DNA of 64,000 nucleotides from Saccharopolyspora rhizosphaerae. Its GTDB lineage: Bacteria > Actinomycetota > Actinomycetes > Mycobacteriales > Pseudonocardiaceae. Shown here in pieces: positions 50,918 to 61,997 of this stretch. Each line of letters starts with the position of its first letter. The stretch's first letter is position 1. The position numbers and the translations under genes are program-made. Location of the stretch: the NCBI RefSeq assembly GCF_003931915.1, contig NZ_RSAA01000002.1, forward strand, positions 1 to 64,000, given 5' to 3'. The notes under the pieces were generated by a model. That model saw nothing but the letters and a program-made list of their open reading frames with translations. It was not told the origin of the DNA and did no database searches.

Positions 50918-52444
50918 CTAGAGCACGTCGGCGACCGCGGTCCCTGCTTCGTCCAGCGCCAAGCCCAGGTCGGCGCGTTCGACGAGCCAGCGGCTGGGCC
51001 GGTACCGCGGGTCCCCGGTGGCCGAGTGCAGCGCCCGCAGGACGGTGAGGACGCGGCGCACCCCGACCTGCTGGCCCCACTCCAGCGGGCCTCGCGGGTA
51101 GGCCAGCGCGAGGCGCACCGCGGTGTCGATGTCGGCCGGCGTGGCGAGGCGCTGCTCGGCGATGAAGCAGCTGGTGTTGACGATCGACGCGAGCAGCCGC
51201 TGGGCGATCATGCCCGGCGCGTCGCGCACGATGGTCACCGCGCGCCCGGTGGCGGCCAGCGCCGCCCACGCCGCGCGCGCCACGTCCCGGTCGGTGGCCG
51301 GGTGCACGGTGAGCGTGCAGCGGGTGGCGGTGCTCAGCGGGTCGACGCCGCAGACGAGCTCCGCCGGCAGTTGCGCCGACAGCGCGGCCGAGGCTGCGCT
51401 GTGCCCGTAGGGCGTGAGCAGCACGACCGCCGCCGAGCTCGGTTCGTCCTCGCGCTCGACCGGGATCCCCGCGTCGGCCAGCGAGTCGAGCAGCGCGGCG
51501 TCGTCGGACCACACGGGTCGGCTGGTCGGCTCGGGCGCGGCGGGTTCGGTCCGTTCCTGCTTGACGCCGTCCTCGTAGCGGTAGAAGCCCTCCCCCGTCT
51601 TGCGGCCGAGCAGTCCGGCCTCCAAGCGGGAGCGGGTGATCGGCGACGGGCGCAGTCGCGGATCGCCGTAGTAGCCGTGGAAGATGCTCTCCATCGCGGG
51701 GTGGGTGACGTCCAAGCCCGTGAGGTCCATCAGCTCGAACGGGCCCATCCGCAGCCCCAGCATGTCGCGCGCGACGCGGTCGACGTCCTCCGGTGCTGCC
51801 AGGTCTTCGCTGAGGATCTGCAGCGCTTCGGTGACCAGCCCGCGCCCGGCGTGGTTGACCAGGAAGCCCGGGGTGTCGGTGGCCCGCACCGGGGTGTGGC
51901 CAAGCCTGCGGACCAGCTCGGCGAGCGCGTCGGGCAGGTGCGCGGCGGTGCGGGCGCCGGGGACGACCTCCACCAGCCGCATCAGCGGCACCGGGTTGAA
52001 GAAGTGCAGGCCGGCCAGGCGGCTCGGGTCCTGCAGCGCGGTGGCGATCGAGGTGACCTGCAACGAGCTGGTGTTCGTGGCGAACACGGCGTGCTGCGAC
52101 AACGCGCGTTCGAGCTTCGCGAACAGCTCGCGCTTGGTCTCGAGGTCTTCGCGGACCGCCTCGACGACCAGGTCGCACTCGGCCGGGTCCAGCGCGTCCG
52201 AGAGCGGGACGAGGCGCCCGCTCGCGGCCTCGGCGTCCTCGGCGCTCATCCGGCCCTTGCCGACCAGCTTGTCGTACATCCGGCCGATCTCGGTGACCGC
52301 GGACTCCACGGCGTCCGGCCGCGCGTCGGCGAGCTGCACGGTGATGCCCGCGGCGGCGCAGATCTGGGCGATGCCGCGTCCCATGACGCCGGTGCCGATC
52401 ATCCGCACGGTCGTCACGCGCTCCGCCCACTCACCCGGCAGCAT
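50918..52444 (-). CDS. 3-hydroxyacyl-CoA dehydrogenase
   Basis: The 508-aa protein has an N-terminal NAD-binding domain (MIGTGVMGRGIAQICAAAG), the 3HCDH motif LAGLHFFNPVPLMRLVEVV, and a C-terminal domain with the segment DTPGFLVNHAGRGLVTEAL. A second, shorter 3HCDH C-terminal repeat follows (about 400-508). This matches PaaH-type enzymes of phenylacetate and fatty acid degradation. It oxidises 3-hydroxyacyl-CoA to 3-ketoacyl-CoA. ATG 52444 follows GGAGGAG; longer frames upstream lack a site. It is divergent from a thiolase gene, the next enzyme of beta-oxidation. Confidence 0.92.
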   Translation of the reverse strand: MLPGEWAERVTTVRMIGTGVMGRGIAQICAAAGITVQLADARPDAVESAVTEIGRMYDKLVGKGRMSAEDAEAASGRLVPLSDALDPAECDLVVEAVREDLETKRELFAKLERALSQHAVFATNTSSLQVTSIATALQDPSRLAGLHFFNPVPLMRLVEVVPGARTAAHLPDALAELVRRLGHTPVRATDTPGFLVNHAGRGLVTEALQILSEDLAAPEDVDRVARDMLGLRMGPFELMDLTGLDVTHPAMESIFHGYYGDPRLRPSPITRSRLEAGLLGRKTGEGFYRYEDGVKQERTEPAAPEPTSRPVWSDDAALLDSLADAGIPVEREDEPSSAAVVLLTPYGHSAASAALSAQLPAELVCGVDPLSTATRCTLTVHPATDRDVARAAWAALAATGRAVTIVRDAPGMIAQRLLASIVNTSCFIAEQRLATPADIDTAVRLALAYPRGPLEWGQQVGVRRVLTVLRALHSATGDPRYRPSRWLVERADLGLALDEAGTAVADVL

Positions 52445-52640
52445 GGTCGACTCCTCCGTTGGCGCACACCTGTTGCGATCAGCTTCGCACGCCTCGCCGA
52501 GAGGGTCCAATACCGAATTGCCTCCCCGGTGAGACGATCCTCCACATAATCGCCGCAGCTTACGGTCCGCGCCGCGGCTGTGCTACCAACGAAAAAGACG
52601 ACGTCAGGAACGGCGGCGTGCCAACGCGAAGGAGCAAGCG

Positions 52641-53849
52641 ATGCGCGAAGCGGTGATCTGCGAGCCGCTGCGGACCCCGATCGGCCGGTTCGGCGGGGTG
52701 TTCAAGACGGTGCCGGCGGTGGAGCTGGCCGCAACCGCCATCCGGGGGCTGCTGGAGCGCACCGGGCTGCCCGGTGACGCCATCGACGAGGTTGTCCTCG
52801 GCCACTGCTACCCCACCTCCGACGCCCCGGCGATCGGCCGGGTCGCCGCGCTGGACGCAGGCCTGCCGGTGGAGGTCGGCGGCTCCCAGATCGACCGGCG
52901 CTGCGGCTCGGGCCTGCAGGCCGTGGTCGACGCGGCGATGCAGGTGCAGACCGGGGTCAGCGACGTGGTGCTCGCTGGTGGCGCGGAAGCCATGAGCAGC
53001 GCGCCGTTCTACACCACCGAAGCCCGCTGGGGCGTGCGCGGCAACGGGCTGCAGCTGCACGATTCGCTGGCACGGGGCCGCACGACCGCCGGCGGGAAGG
53101 ACCACCCGGTTCCGGGCGGCATGCTGGAGACCGCGGAGAACCTGCGCCGCGAGTACGGGATCCCGCGCGAGGAGCAGGACGAGCTGGCGCTGCGCTCCCA
53201 GCAGCGCGCCGCCGAGGCCCAGCAGGCCGGGCGCTTCGACGACGAACTGGTGCCGGTGACGGTGCGCTCCCGCAAGGGCGACGTGGTCGTCGACAACGAC
53301 GAGCACCCGCGCCCGGACACCACCCTGGAACAGCTGTCCGGGCTCAAGCCGGTGCTCGGCAAGGACGACCCGGAAGCGACCGTGACGGCGGGCAACGCCA
53401 GCGGTCAGAACGACGCCGCGGCGATCTGCGTGGTGACCACCCCGGAGAAGGCCGCCGAGCTCGGTCTGCGCCCGCTGGTGAAGCTGGTGTCGTGGGCCCG
53501 CGCCGGGGTTCCGCCGCGCACCATGGGCATCGGCCCGGTGCCCGCGACGGCCACGGCGCTGCAGCGCGCCGGGGTGAGCCTGTCCGAGGTGGACCTGATC
53601 GAGCTCAACGAGGCGTTCGCCGCGCAGGTCCTGGCCTGCACCCGGGAGTGGGAGTTCAAGCCCGCCGACTTCGACCGGCTCAACGTCAACGGCTCGGGCA
53701 TCTCGCTGGGGCACCCGGTGGGCGCCACCGGCGGCCGCATCCTGGCGACCCTCGCCCGCGAGATGCAGCGCCGGGAGGCCCGCTACGGCCTGGAGACGAT
53801 GTGCATCGGCGGCGGCCAAGGCCTGGCAGCACTCTTCGAGCGCGTCTAG
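52641..53849 (+). CDS. Acetyl-CoA C-acetyltransferase (thiolase)
   Basis: A 402-aa thiolase. The acyl-accepting Cys is in DRRCGSGLQA (about 88), followed by the NEAFAAQ motif, the catalytic His in GHPVGATGGR (about 358) and the second Cys in MCIGGGQG (about 388). It cleaves 3-ketoacyl-CoA, or condenses two acetyl-CoA. With the divergent 3-hydroxyacyl-CoA dehydrogenase gene it forms the last two steps of a beta-oxidation-like route. The start is ATG at 52641 with AAGGAG upstream. Confidence 0.95.
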   Translation: MREAVICEPLRTPIGRFGGVFKTVPAVELAATAIRGLLERTGLPGDAIDEVVLGHCYPTSDAPAIGRVAALDAGLPVEVGGSQIDRRCGSGLQAVVDAAMQVQTGVSDVVLAGGAEAMSSAPFYTTEARWGVRGNGLQLHDSLARGRTTAGGKDHPVPGGMLETAENLRREYGIPREEQDELALRSQQRAAEAQQAGRFDDELVPVTVRSRKGDVVVDNDEHPRPDTTLEQLSGLKPVLGKDDPEATVTAGNASGQNDAAAICVVTTPEKAAELGLRPLVKLVSWARAGVPPRTMGIGPVPATATALQRAGVSLSEVDLIELNEAFAAQVLACTREWEFKPADFDRLNVNGSGISLGHPVGATGGRILATLAREMQRREARYGLETMCIGGGQGLAALFERV

Positions 53850-53928
53850 TCCACAGAGGAGGAACAGCGCGGCTCCGCGGCTCGGACGCGGAGCCCGTTC
53901 TCCAGGCGCGGGACAGCGGTCACCGCTC

Positions 53929-53966
53929 CAGGTCCGCGCGCCTTCGTGGCGAGCACGCCGCGCACG
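53929..53966 (+). repeat. Dispersed intergenic repeat, copy C
   Basis: The sequence around CTTCGTGGCGAGCACGCCGC matches copies at 21522-21566 and (complement) 27451-27495. It lies in the 245-bp gap between the thiolase and the F420-type oxidoreductase genes; the rest of that gap contains other GC-rich inverted words but no gene. Confidence 0.45.
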
Positions 53967-54094
53967 GGCCGTGCACCAGGGCGGCACTGCGCTCCTTTCC
54001 AGGGGCTTCCTCGGGCACCGCCGAGCGGAGCGGCCCATGACCGGAGGCTCTAGGCTGGGCGACGTTCTCAGCGATCTGTTCCGAGGAGCTGTTC

Positions 54095-54556
54095 ATGGCG
54101 ATCGCCACCGCTGACAGGGTCGACCGCGAGGGGCTGCTGGAGTTCGTGCGGCCGAGGCACAAGGCGGTCCTGGTGACCACCCGCTCCGACGGGAGGCCGC
54201 AGATGTCGCCGCTGACCTGCGGTGTCGACACCGCAGGTCGCCTGGTCATCTCGACCTACCCGGAGCGGGCGAAGACGCGCAACCTGCGCCGCGACCCGCA
54301 GGCGTCGGCATGCGTGCTCTCGGACGAGTTCAACGGCCCGTGGGTGCAGGTCGACGGCACGGCCGAGGTGCTGGACATGCCCGATGCGCTCGAGGGCTTG
54401 GTGGAGTACTTCCGGTGCATCTCCGGCGAGCACCCCGACTGGGACGAGTACCGGGAGGCCATGGTCCGCCAGGACAAGTCGTTGATCAGGATCACCATCG
54501 AGAGCTGGGGCCCGATCGCCACCGGCGGCTTCCCGCCCCGGCTGGCCCAGGACTGA
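54095..54556 (+). CDS. PPOX-class (probably F420-dependent) oxidoreductase
   Basis: A 153-aa split-barrel flavin/deazaflavin-binding protein. The segments KAVLVTTRSDGRPQMSPLTC and ISTYPERAKTRNLRRDP are typical of actinobacterial F420-binding members of the pyridoxamine-phosphate-oxidase-like superfamily. It probably acts as a small redox enzyme; substrate unknown. The start is ATG, with GAGGAG upstream at a slightly long spacing. It converges on the DUF998 gene, sharing a terminator. Confidence 0.87.
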   Translation: MAIATADRVDREGLLEFVRPRHKAVLVTTRSDGRPQMSPLTCGVDTAGRLVISTYPERAKTRNLRRDPQASACVLSDEFNGPWVQVDGTAEVLDMPDALEGLVEYFRCISGEHPDWDEYREAMVRQDKSLIRITIESWGPIATGGFPPRLAQD

Positions 54557-54559
54557 GCC

Positions 54560-54605
54560 GACCGCCTGGCGTCCACGCTCCGCGCGGGCGGGACGTCAGG
54601 CGGTC
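54560..54605. terminator. Bidirectional terminator overlapping the DUF998 stop
   Basis: Positions 54560-54574 and 54591-54605 form a 15-bp inverted repeat with one G-U-type mismatch and a 16-nt loop. The right arm contains the stop codon of the minus-strand DUF998 gene. Confidence 0.7.
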
Positions 54606-55258
54606 CGGACGCGAACCTGGAAGGCGCGGGAGAACCGCGCGCTCCGCAGGAACAGCGAGATCACGAGCAGCCAGCCGAACCCGGCCCCCAGGGCGGTGCG
54701 CTGGTACAACCCGGCGTAGGGCTCGAGGTCGGACCACCCGAGGAAGCCGAGCGACGCGAGCGCGAGGCACGCGACGGCGACCGCGGTGGTGGCGTAGCAG
54801 TAAGCGGCCCACCACGGCTCCTCGGTGGCCCACAACAACCGGCCGAGCACCCAGCTGGCGGCAGGCAGCCCGAGCTGCACCACCACGGAGAACACCTGGT
54901 GGAGGATTCCGCCCGCGGTGACCACCGACGCTCCACCGGACGGGTCGGGCGGGGAGAAGCCGGCGCCGATGAGGCCGATCCCCACGGCGATCACCAGACC
55001 GGGGACCCACCAGCCACCGCCCAACCGCAGCAGCGCGCACCGCACACCGAAGGCGAAGCTGGCGATGAGCACACCGCTCGTCCCGGAGTTCACCGCTTGC
55101 GCCCACCCGAGGGCACCGGTGGCCAGTGAACTCACCGGGTGGCTGAGCGGATCGTGTCCTGACCGCAGCGAACCGATGACCAGGGACGCTGCCACGAACA
55201 GCACCGCGCCCGCGGTACCGCAGCGGAGCAGGGTCCGCTCATCCCGAGCCTGCAACAT
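54596..55258 (-). CDS. DUF998 membrane protein
   Basis: A 220-aa protein with about six membrane helices. It has the DUF998 hallmark after the first helix (HDPLSHPVSSLATGALGWAQ) and the segment GAGFSPPDPSGG. Function is not established for the family. ATG 55258 lacks a ribosome binding site, but a TAGGCT hexamer lies about ten bases upstream, so the transcript could be leaderless. The neighbouring secreted-protein gene upstream is on the same strand, 64 bp away. Confidence 0.82.
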   Translation of the reverse strand: MLQARDERTLLRCGTAGAVLFVAASLVIGSLRSGHDPLSHPVSSLATGALGWAQAVNSGTSGVLIASFAFGVRCALLRLGGGWWVPGLVIAVGIGLIGAGFSPPDPSGGASVVTAGGILHQVFSVVVQLGLPAASWVLGRLLWATEEPWWAAYCYATTAVAVACLALASLGFLGWSDLEPYAGLYQRTALGAGFGWLLVISLFLRSARFSRAFQVRVRTA

Positions 55259-55322
55259 GCGCGGCAGCCTAGCGGGCGCTGCAGGAGTGAGCTCGTGGTA
55301 GTCACCTTCCGGGGCGTCCGGA

Positions 55323-56447
55323 TCACCCGCGTCCCAGCCTGCGGACTGCGGCGCTGCCGCCGATGAGCAGCACCAGCCCGGCCACCGCCCACCGCCGCTT
55401 CTCCTCGGTGGAGTGCTCCGCCTCGTCCACCTCCGCTTCCTCGGGTTCCACTGCGGGGGAACGCTTCTCAGACTCCGGAGTGGGCTCGACGGGCGGCGGC
55501 ACCGGCGCCCGGGTGGGACTCGCGGTCGGCGACGGGACCTCCGCCGGTTCCGGGGGGACCGAGGAGGTGGTCGGAGGTGCCGGCTCCGAGGCCCCGGTGG
55601 GCGGCGGCGGTGGCAGCGGAGGCGGCGGACGTGGTGGTGGCGGCGGCGTTCGCCGCAGGCAACCGGCGGCGTCGGAGCTGGAAGTCGGCGCCAGCTCGGC
55701 CAGTTCCACCAGCTGACCGTCCGCCTCGACCCGGTACACCCCACCGCCGCGGTTCGCCGTGAAGTGCAGCGCTCCGTCCGGGTCGATCACGACCGAACCG
55801 TAGCTGTCGGGCGGCAGGGTCGGCAGCCACAGCACCGGCTCGGCGACCCCGGTGCTCAGGTCGAGCCGCACGACCGCGGGGGTTCCGGTGTAGGTCTGGG
55901 CGACGCCGCGGAGGAAGCCGTCCGGGCCGACGTCGAAGTCGTCGAGGGAGAACGGACCGTGCCGCTCCTCCAGCGCGATCGACGAGAGCACGTGCCGGTA
56001 GGTCGGGCTTCCCGGATCGATGTCCACTGTGTACAAGCGGTCTCCCTCCCCGACGTACCAGCGGTTTCCGCGGACCGCTCCGGCAGTGGGGTGGTCGAGG
56101 ACGTTCCACGGGGTGTCACCGCGTCCGGCGATGACCGGGCCGAGGTCCAGCGGCGGATCCTCCGGTCGCAGCGCGACGACGTGCCCGCCGTCGTCGAAGC
56201 CCTCGGCGATGCCGTAGGCCCAGCCCTGCTCGGGCGAGTAGCCAAGCGCGTTCACCCGGTGCGGCAGCACCCCGACGCGCGTGCCGGCGAAGTCGGGCAA
56301 CCGCACCCGGTGCAGCACCGACCTGCCGGCCTCGGTGCGGACCTGCAGCGCCTCGCACGCCGGGGCAGCGTCGGCCGCCGGGGACACCCCGCCCGCCAGC
56401 AGGGCGAGGAGCACGGCTAGTGCCGCTCGAGGCGGTCGAGCGCCCAC
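55323..56447 (-). CDS. Secreted, probably membrane-anchored beta-propeller-like protein with proline-rich stalk
   Basis: A 374-aa protein. A Sec signal (RPPRAALAVLLALLAGG, cleavage near AADAAPA) is followed by a domain of about 230 residues with repeating propeller-like strands (LGYSPEQGWAYGIAEG, LYTVDIDPGSPTYRHV, VVIDPDGALHFTANRGGGV), like the actinobacterial DUF6923 group. A Pro/Thr/Ser-rich stalk (about 255-330), a C-terminal membrane helix and a short Arg-rich tail complete it, so it is probably displayed on the cell surface. No LPXTG motif is present. GTG 56447 overlaps the end of the DUF4239 gene by 31 bp, so it is the third gene of that operon. Function unknown. Confidence 0.75.
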   Translation of the reverse strand: MGARPPRAALAVLLALLAGGVSPAADAAPACEALQVRTEAGRSVLHRVRLPDFAGTRVGVLPHRVNALGYSPEQGWAYGIAEGFDDGGHVVALRPEDPPLDLGPVIAGRGDTPWNVLDHPTAGAVRGNRWYVGEGDRLYTVDIDPGSPTYRHVLSSIALEERHGPFSLDDFDVGPDGFLRGVAQTYTGTPAVVRLDLSTGVAEPVLWLPTLPPDSYGSVVIDPDGALHFTANRGGGVYRVEADGQLVELAELAPTSSSDAAGCLRRTPPPPPRPPPPLPPPPPTGASEPAPPTTSSVPPEPAEVPSPTASPTRAPVPPPVEPTPESEKRSPAVEPEEAEVDEAEHSTEEKRRWAVAGLVLLIGGSAAVRRLGRG

Positions 56448-57184
56448 TGGAACGCCTCCGGTTCGATGCGGGACCCACCGCTGAACGGGTTCTGCAGCTG
56501 GAAGATGGCGAACAGCAACAGCGCCAGCGCACCGGCCAGCGTGGACACGAGCACGATGTGCGGGAACAACCGCGTGCCGCCGAAGAGGTTGGGCAGCAGC
56601 ACGCACGCCAGGCTGCCGACGACGAGCACGAACCAGACGACCGCCACCACCCCTCGGTCGACGGCGCGCGTGAGGCGTTCGTGCCGCTCGGCGTAGACCT
56701 CGTCGAGCGCGTCCAGGGCGTTGGCCTTGCGGCCCTCCTCGAACTCGCCGTCGGCCTGTGCGCCGAGCACCGACGCCCGGATCCGGTCCAGGTGGTGCCA
56801 GCCCATGCCGCCGACGGGTTCGCCGCGCCGCATCGCCGGCCACTCGTCGCGCACCACCACCTGGAGGTAGTGCGCGCCGTGCTCGCGGACCTCCGCGGCC
56901 GCCGGACCGGGCAACGACTCCACCGCCCAGGACACCGAGATCAGGCCCTTCGCTTCGTCGAAGGCACCCTTGCGCGCATCGGTGACGGCGTCGAACAGCG
57001 TCACGAGCACGAACGCGAGGACGACGGCCTGCAGCCCGCTGACGATGGTGAACACCTGCCCGGCGGCGTCGTTGTTGCTCGGCCTGCCCTCGTCCTGCCC
57101 GATCCTGCGCACCAGGTAGCCGATCAGCGCAGCCCCGACCGCAGCACCGAGCACCCAGAGGGCCCCGGTGAGGACCAGGTTCAC
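56417..57184 (-). CDS. DUF4239 (bestrophin-like) membrane protein
   Basis: A 255-aa protein with two N-terminal and two C-terminal membrane helices around a charged cytoplasmic region. The C-terminal segment IFQLQNPFSGGSRIEPEAF is the family hallmark. DUF4239 proteins are distantly bestrophin-like; a channel role is suspected, not shown. The GTG start overlaps the upstream XRE gene stop (GTGA), and its 3' end overlaps the secreted-protein gene by 31 bp. The three genes therefore form a tightly coupled operon. Confidence 0.8.
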   Translation of the reverse strand: MNLVLTGALWVLGAAVGAALIGYLVRRIGQDEGRPSNNDAAGQVFTIVSGLQAVVLAFVLVTLFDAVTDARKGAFDEAKGLISVSWAVESLPGPAAAEVREHGAHYLQVVVRDEWPAMRRGEPVGGMGWHHLDRIRASVLGAQADGEFEEGRKANALDALDEVYAERHERLTRAVDRGVVAVVWFVLVVGSLACVLLPNLFGGTRLFPHIVLVSTLAGALALLLFAIFQLQNPFSGGSRIEPEAFQWALDRLERH

Positions 57185-57459
57185 TCCGCGACCCCCGCCG
57201 CGGTCTCCCGCCCGGAGTCGGGTCGTCGCGGGGCGGGCACCCGTGGAGCTTCCGGCTCCAGCAGCTCGCCGACTTCGCAGTCGAGCACCTGGCAGATGAC
57301 GTCGAGGTCTTCCAGCTTCAGGCTCGCGGGGGTCTTCGACCACAGGCCGGACATCTTCCCGGCGGAGATCACCAGGCCGTGCTCGGCGAATCTCCGCTGC
57401 AGGTCGGTGGCCTTCCAGATACCGCGCTGCGCCGCAACCAACCGCAGGTTCCACTTCAC
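57181..57459 (-). CDS. Small XRE/Cro-type helix-turn-helix protein
   Basis: A 92-aa protein with a Cro/C1-type HTH (about 5-67). WKATDLQRRFAEHGLVISAG and KLEDLDVICQVLDCEVGELL match the small HTH regulators common in actinobacteria. A Pro/Arg-rich C-terminal tail follows. The GTG start follows AGGAGG. As first gene of the DUF4239/secreted protein operon it may regulate its own operon. It resembles solitary plasmid- or phage-like regulators, but no other mobile genes are nearby. Confidence 0.85.
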   Translation of the reverse strand: MKWNLRLVAAQRGIWKATDLQRRFAEHGLVISAGKMSGLWSKTPASLKLEDLDVICQVLDCEVGELLEPEAPRVPAPRRPDSGRETAAGVAE

Positions 57460-58020
57460 GCGAAATCGCCTCCTGGAGAATTCAGCTGACCGGTTCGCCG
57501 ACCCTGATGGACCTTCACGGATTCCGATCGAATCCGGAAAACGCCCGGCCGAACCACTTCCCGAACAATACGCCGCAGACCCCTCAGAAATGGATAACCC
57601 GATTCGTGGAATTCGAGTTCACATCTGCGTCGCCCCGATGGAGCAGCACTGCCCTGAATGACCCCTCGCGCGCCTCGCACTACGCCACCCGACTGAGCAG
57701 AATTCCGGAAACTTCGGACGTGAGAGACGTTTCACGACACACTCAGCCGCGCAAGGGGAAGATCAGGTGATCATGCCGCTCCCCCTGCGCTGACCACCGC
57801 GTATTGGTCCGTTCAGCACTTTCGGGTGACTGTACGGCCGAGCGGCGGTGGTGCTAGCGTTCCGATCGGAAACGACGCCAACGCGACCGTTCCGGCGCAG
57901 CCAACAATTTCTTCTGCCCCTTTCCCCATTTCCGACGACAATCGTCGAATCCTCCTTTCCACTCGCGTTCGAGTCGACCCCGTCGAAGCTTTTCCAGCAC
58001 TACGATTGGTGGTTCCCCCT
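57460..58020. promoter_or_regulatory. Divergent regulatory region of the XRE operon and the encapsulin operon
   Basis: About 561 bp with no convincing gene. Notable sites are a perfect 12-bp palindrome TTCCGATCGGAA (57860-57871) just after a TGCTAGCGT word that resembles an extended -10, and a CGACGA-CAA-TCGTCG hairpin (57933-57947). A pyrimidine-rich, lower-GC leader follows (about 57900-57960), and a TACGAT -10-like word at 58001-58006 lies close to the first shell gene start. The frame of shell 1 is open through 57826-58020, but the second shell gene's start and the base composition argue that this part is untranslated. Confidence 0.5.
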
Positions 58021-59433
<1,413 letters not shown>

Positions 59434-59491
59434 GCGCGCGGGCCGGTCGACCGCCGGCCCTCCTCGTCCCGACCAGAGGAGTTGAACCACC

Positions 59492-60871
<1,380 letters not shown>

Positions 60872-60888
60872 GCGAAGGGATCGCGCAG

Positions 60889-61932
60889 ATGACCACGTTG
60901 CAGCAGGACGCGAACCGGGCCGGACAGGCCTTCGAGGCGCTCACCACCAGCAGGACCATGGTCGAGCCCGCTCTGCGGGCGGCCGTGGACCGGCTGCCGG
61001 ACCGGATGCGGCAGGTCGCCGGTTACCACCTGGGCTGGCTCGACGAGCGCGGCAACCCGGTGCGCGCCGACCGGGGCAAGGCGCTGCGGCCGACGTTGGT
61101 GCTGCTGAGCGCCTCGTCGGTCGGGGGTGATGCCGCCGACGCGGTGCCGGCGGCGGTGGCGGTGGAGCTGGTGCACAACTTCTCGCTGCTGCACGACGAC
61201 GTGATGGACGGCGATGTCACGCGACGACATCGACCCACGACGTGGACGGTGTTCGGCAACGCCACGGCGATCCTGGCCGGCGACGCGTTGCTGTCGCTGG
61301 CGGCCGACGTGCTCGCCTCGTCGCAGCACTCGGAGGCGGCGAGCGCGGTGCGGATGCTCAGCGGCGCGGTGCTCGGTCTCATCGACGGGCAGAACTCGGA
61401 CCTGGAGTTCGAGACGCGCGCCGACGTCGACGTCGCGCAGTGCCAGCGCATGGCCCGCGAGAAGACCGGAGCGCTGCTGGGTTGCGCGTGCGCGCTCGGC
61501 GCGCTCCACGGCGGCGGCAACTCCGAGCAGATCACCAGGATGCGCAGCTTCGGTGAACGGCTGGGCCTGGCCTTCCAGCACGTCGACGACCTGCTGGGGA
61601 TCTGGGGCGATCCGGCGACGACGGGCAAGCCGGTCTTCTCCGACCTGCGGACCCGCAAGAAGACGCTGCCGGTGGTCTCCGCGCTGACCTCGGGCACCAG
61701 CGCGGGCAGGCGGCTGGCCAAGCTCTACTACCGGGACTCGCCGCTGATCAGCGGCGAGTTGGCCCAGGCCGCGGAGCTCGTCACGCTGGCCGGGGGCAGG
61801 GCGTGGAGCCAGACCCAAGCCGACGAGCTCCTCGCCGCCGCCCTGTCGGACCTCCGCAAGGCGGACCCGGACGACGACGCGGCCGAGTCGCTGGCCGCCC
61901 TCGCCCACCTGGTGGCCCGCCGGGATCACTGA
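60889..61932 (+). CDS. Polyprenyl synthetase, probable encapsulin cargo
   Basis: A 347-aa isoprenyl diphosphate synthase-fold protein. The first Asp-rich motif is intact (LLHDDVMDGDVTRR), as are GKALRPTLVLLSA and GDALLSLAADVL. The second motif is FQHVDDLLGIWGD, where the usual DDxxD has Gly at the last position. About 40 residues precede the catalytic core (TTLQQDANRAGQAFEALTTSR), a likely place for a short shell-targeting signal. Family 2B shells are known to be paired with polyprenyl transferases or terpene cyclases as cargo. The gene is 17 bp behind shell gene 2, so the three form one operon. Product chain length is not predictable by eye. Confidence 0.9.
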   Translation: MTTLQQDANRAGQAFEALTTSRTMVEPALRAAVDRLPDRMRQVAGYHLGWLDERGNPVRADRGKALRPTLVLLSASSVGGDAADAVPAAVAVELVHNFSLLHDDVMDGDVTRRHRPTTWTVFGNATAILAGDALLSLAADVLASSQHSEAASAVRMLSGAVLGLIDGQNSDLEFETRADVDVAQCQRMAREKTGALLGCACALGALHGGGNSEQITRMRSFGERLGLAFQHVDDLLGIWGDPATTGKPVFSDLRTRKKTLPVVSALTSGTSAGRRLAKLYYRDSPLISGELAQAAELVTLAGGRAWSQTQADELLAAALSDLRKADPDDDAAESLAALAHLVARRDH

Positions 61933-61947
61933 TCCCGGTCCGGAAAC

Positions 61948-61989
61948 GGACGGCTCCAGCCGCGCTGCCCCTCCCGGCTGGAGCCGTCC
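61948..61989. terminator. Bidirectional terminator after the encapsulin operon
   Basis: Positions 61948-61962 and 61975-61989 form a perfect 15-bp inverted repeat with a 12-nt loop, between the convergent stops of the polyprenyl synthetase and permease genes. Confidence 0.82.
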
Positions 61990-61997
61990 CCCGGGCC

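Noticed and set aside
57826-58020. Upstream extension of shell protein 1
   Set aside because: The frame is open, but the region is pyrimidine-rich and lower in GC, and the paralogue starts where GTG 58021 aligns.
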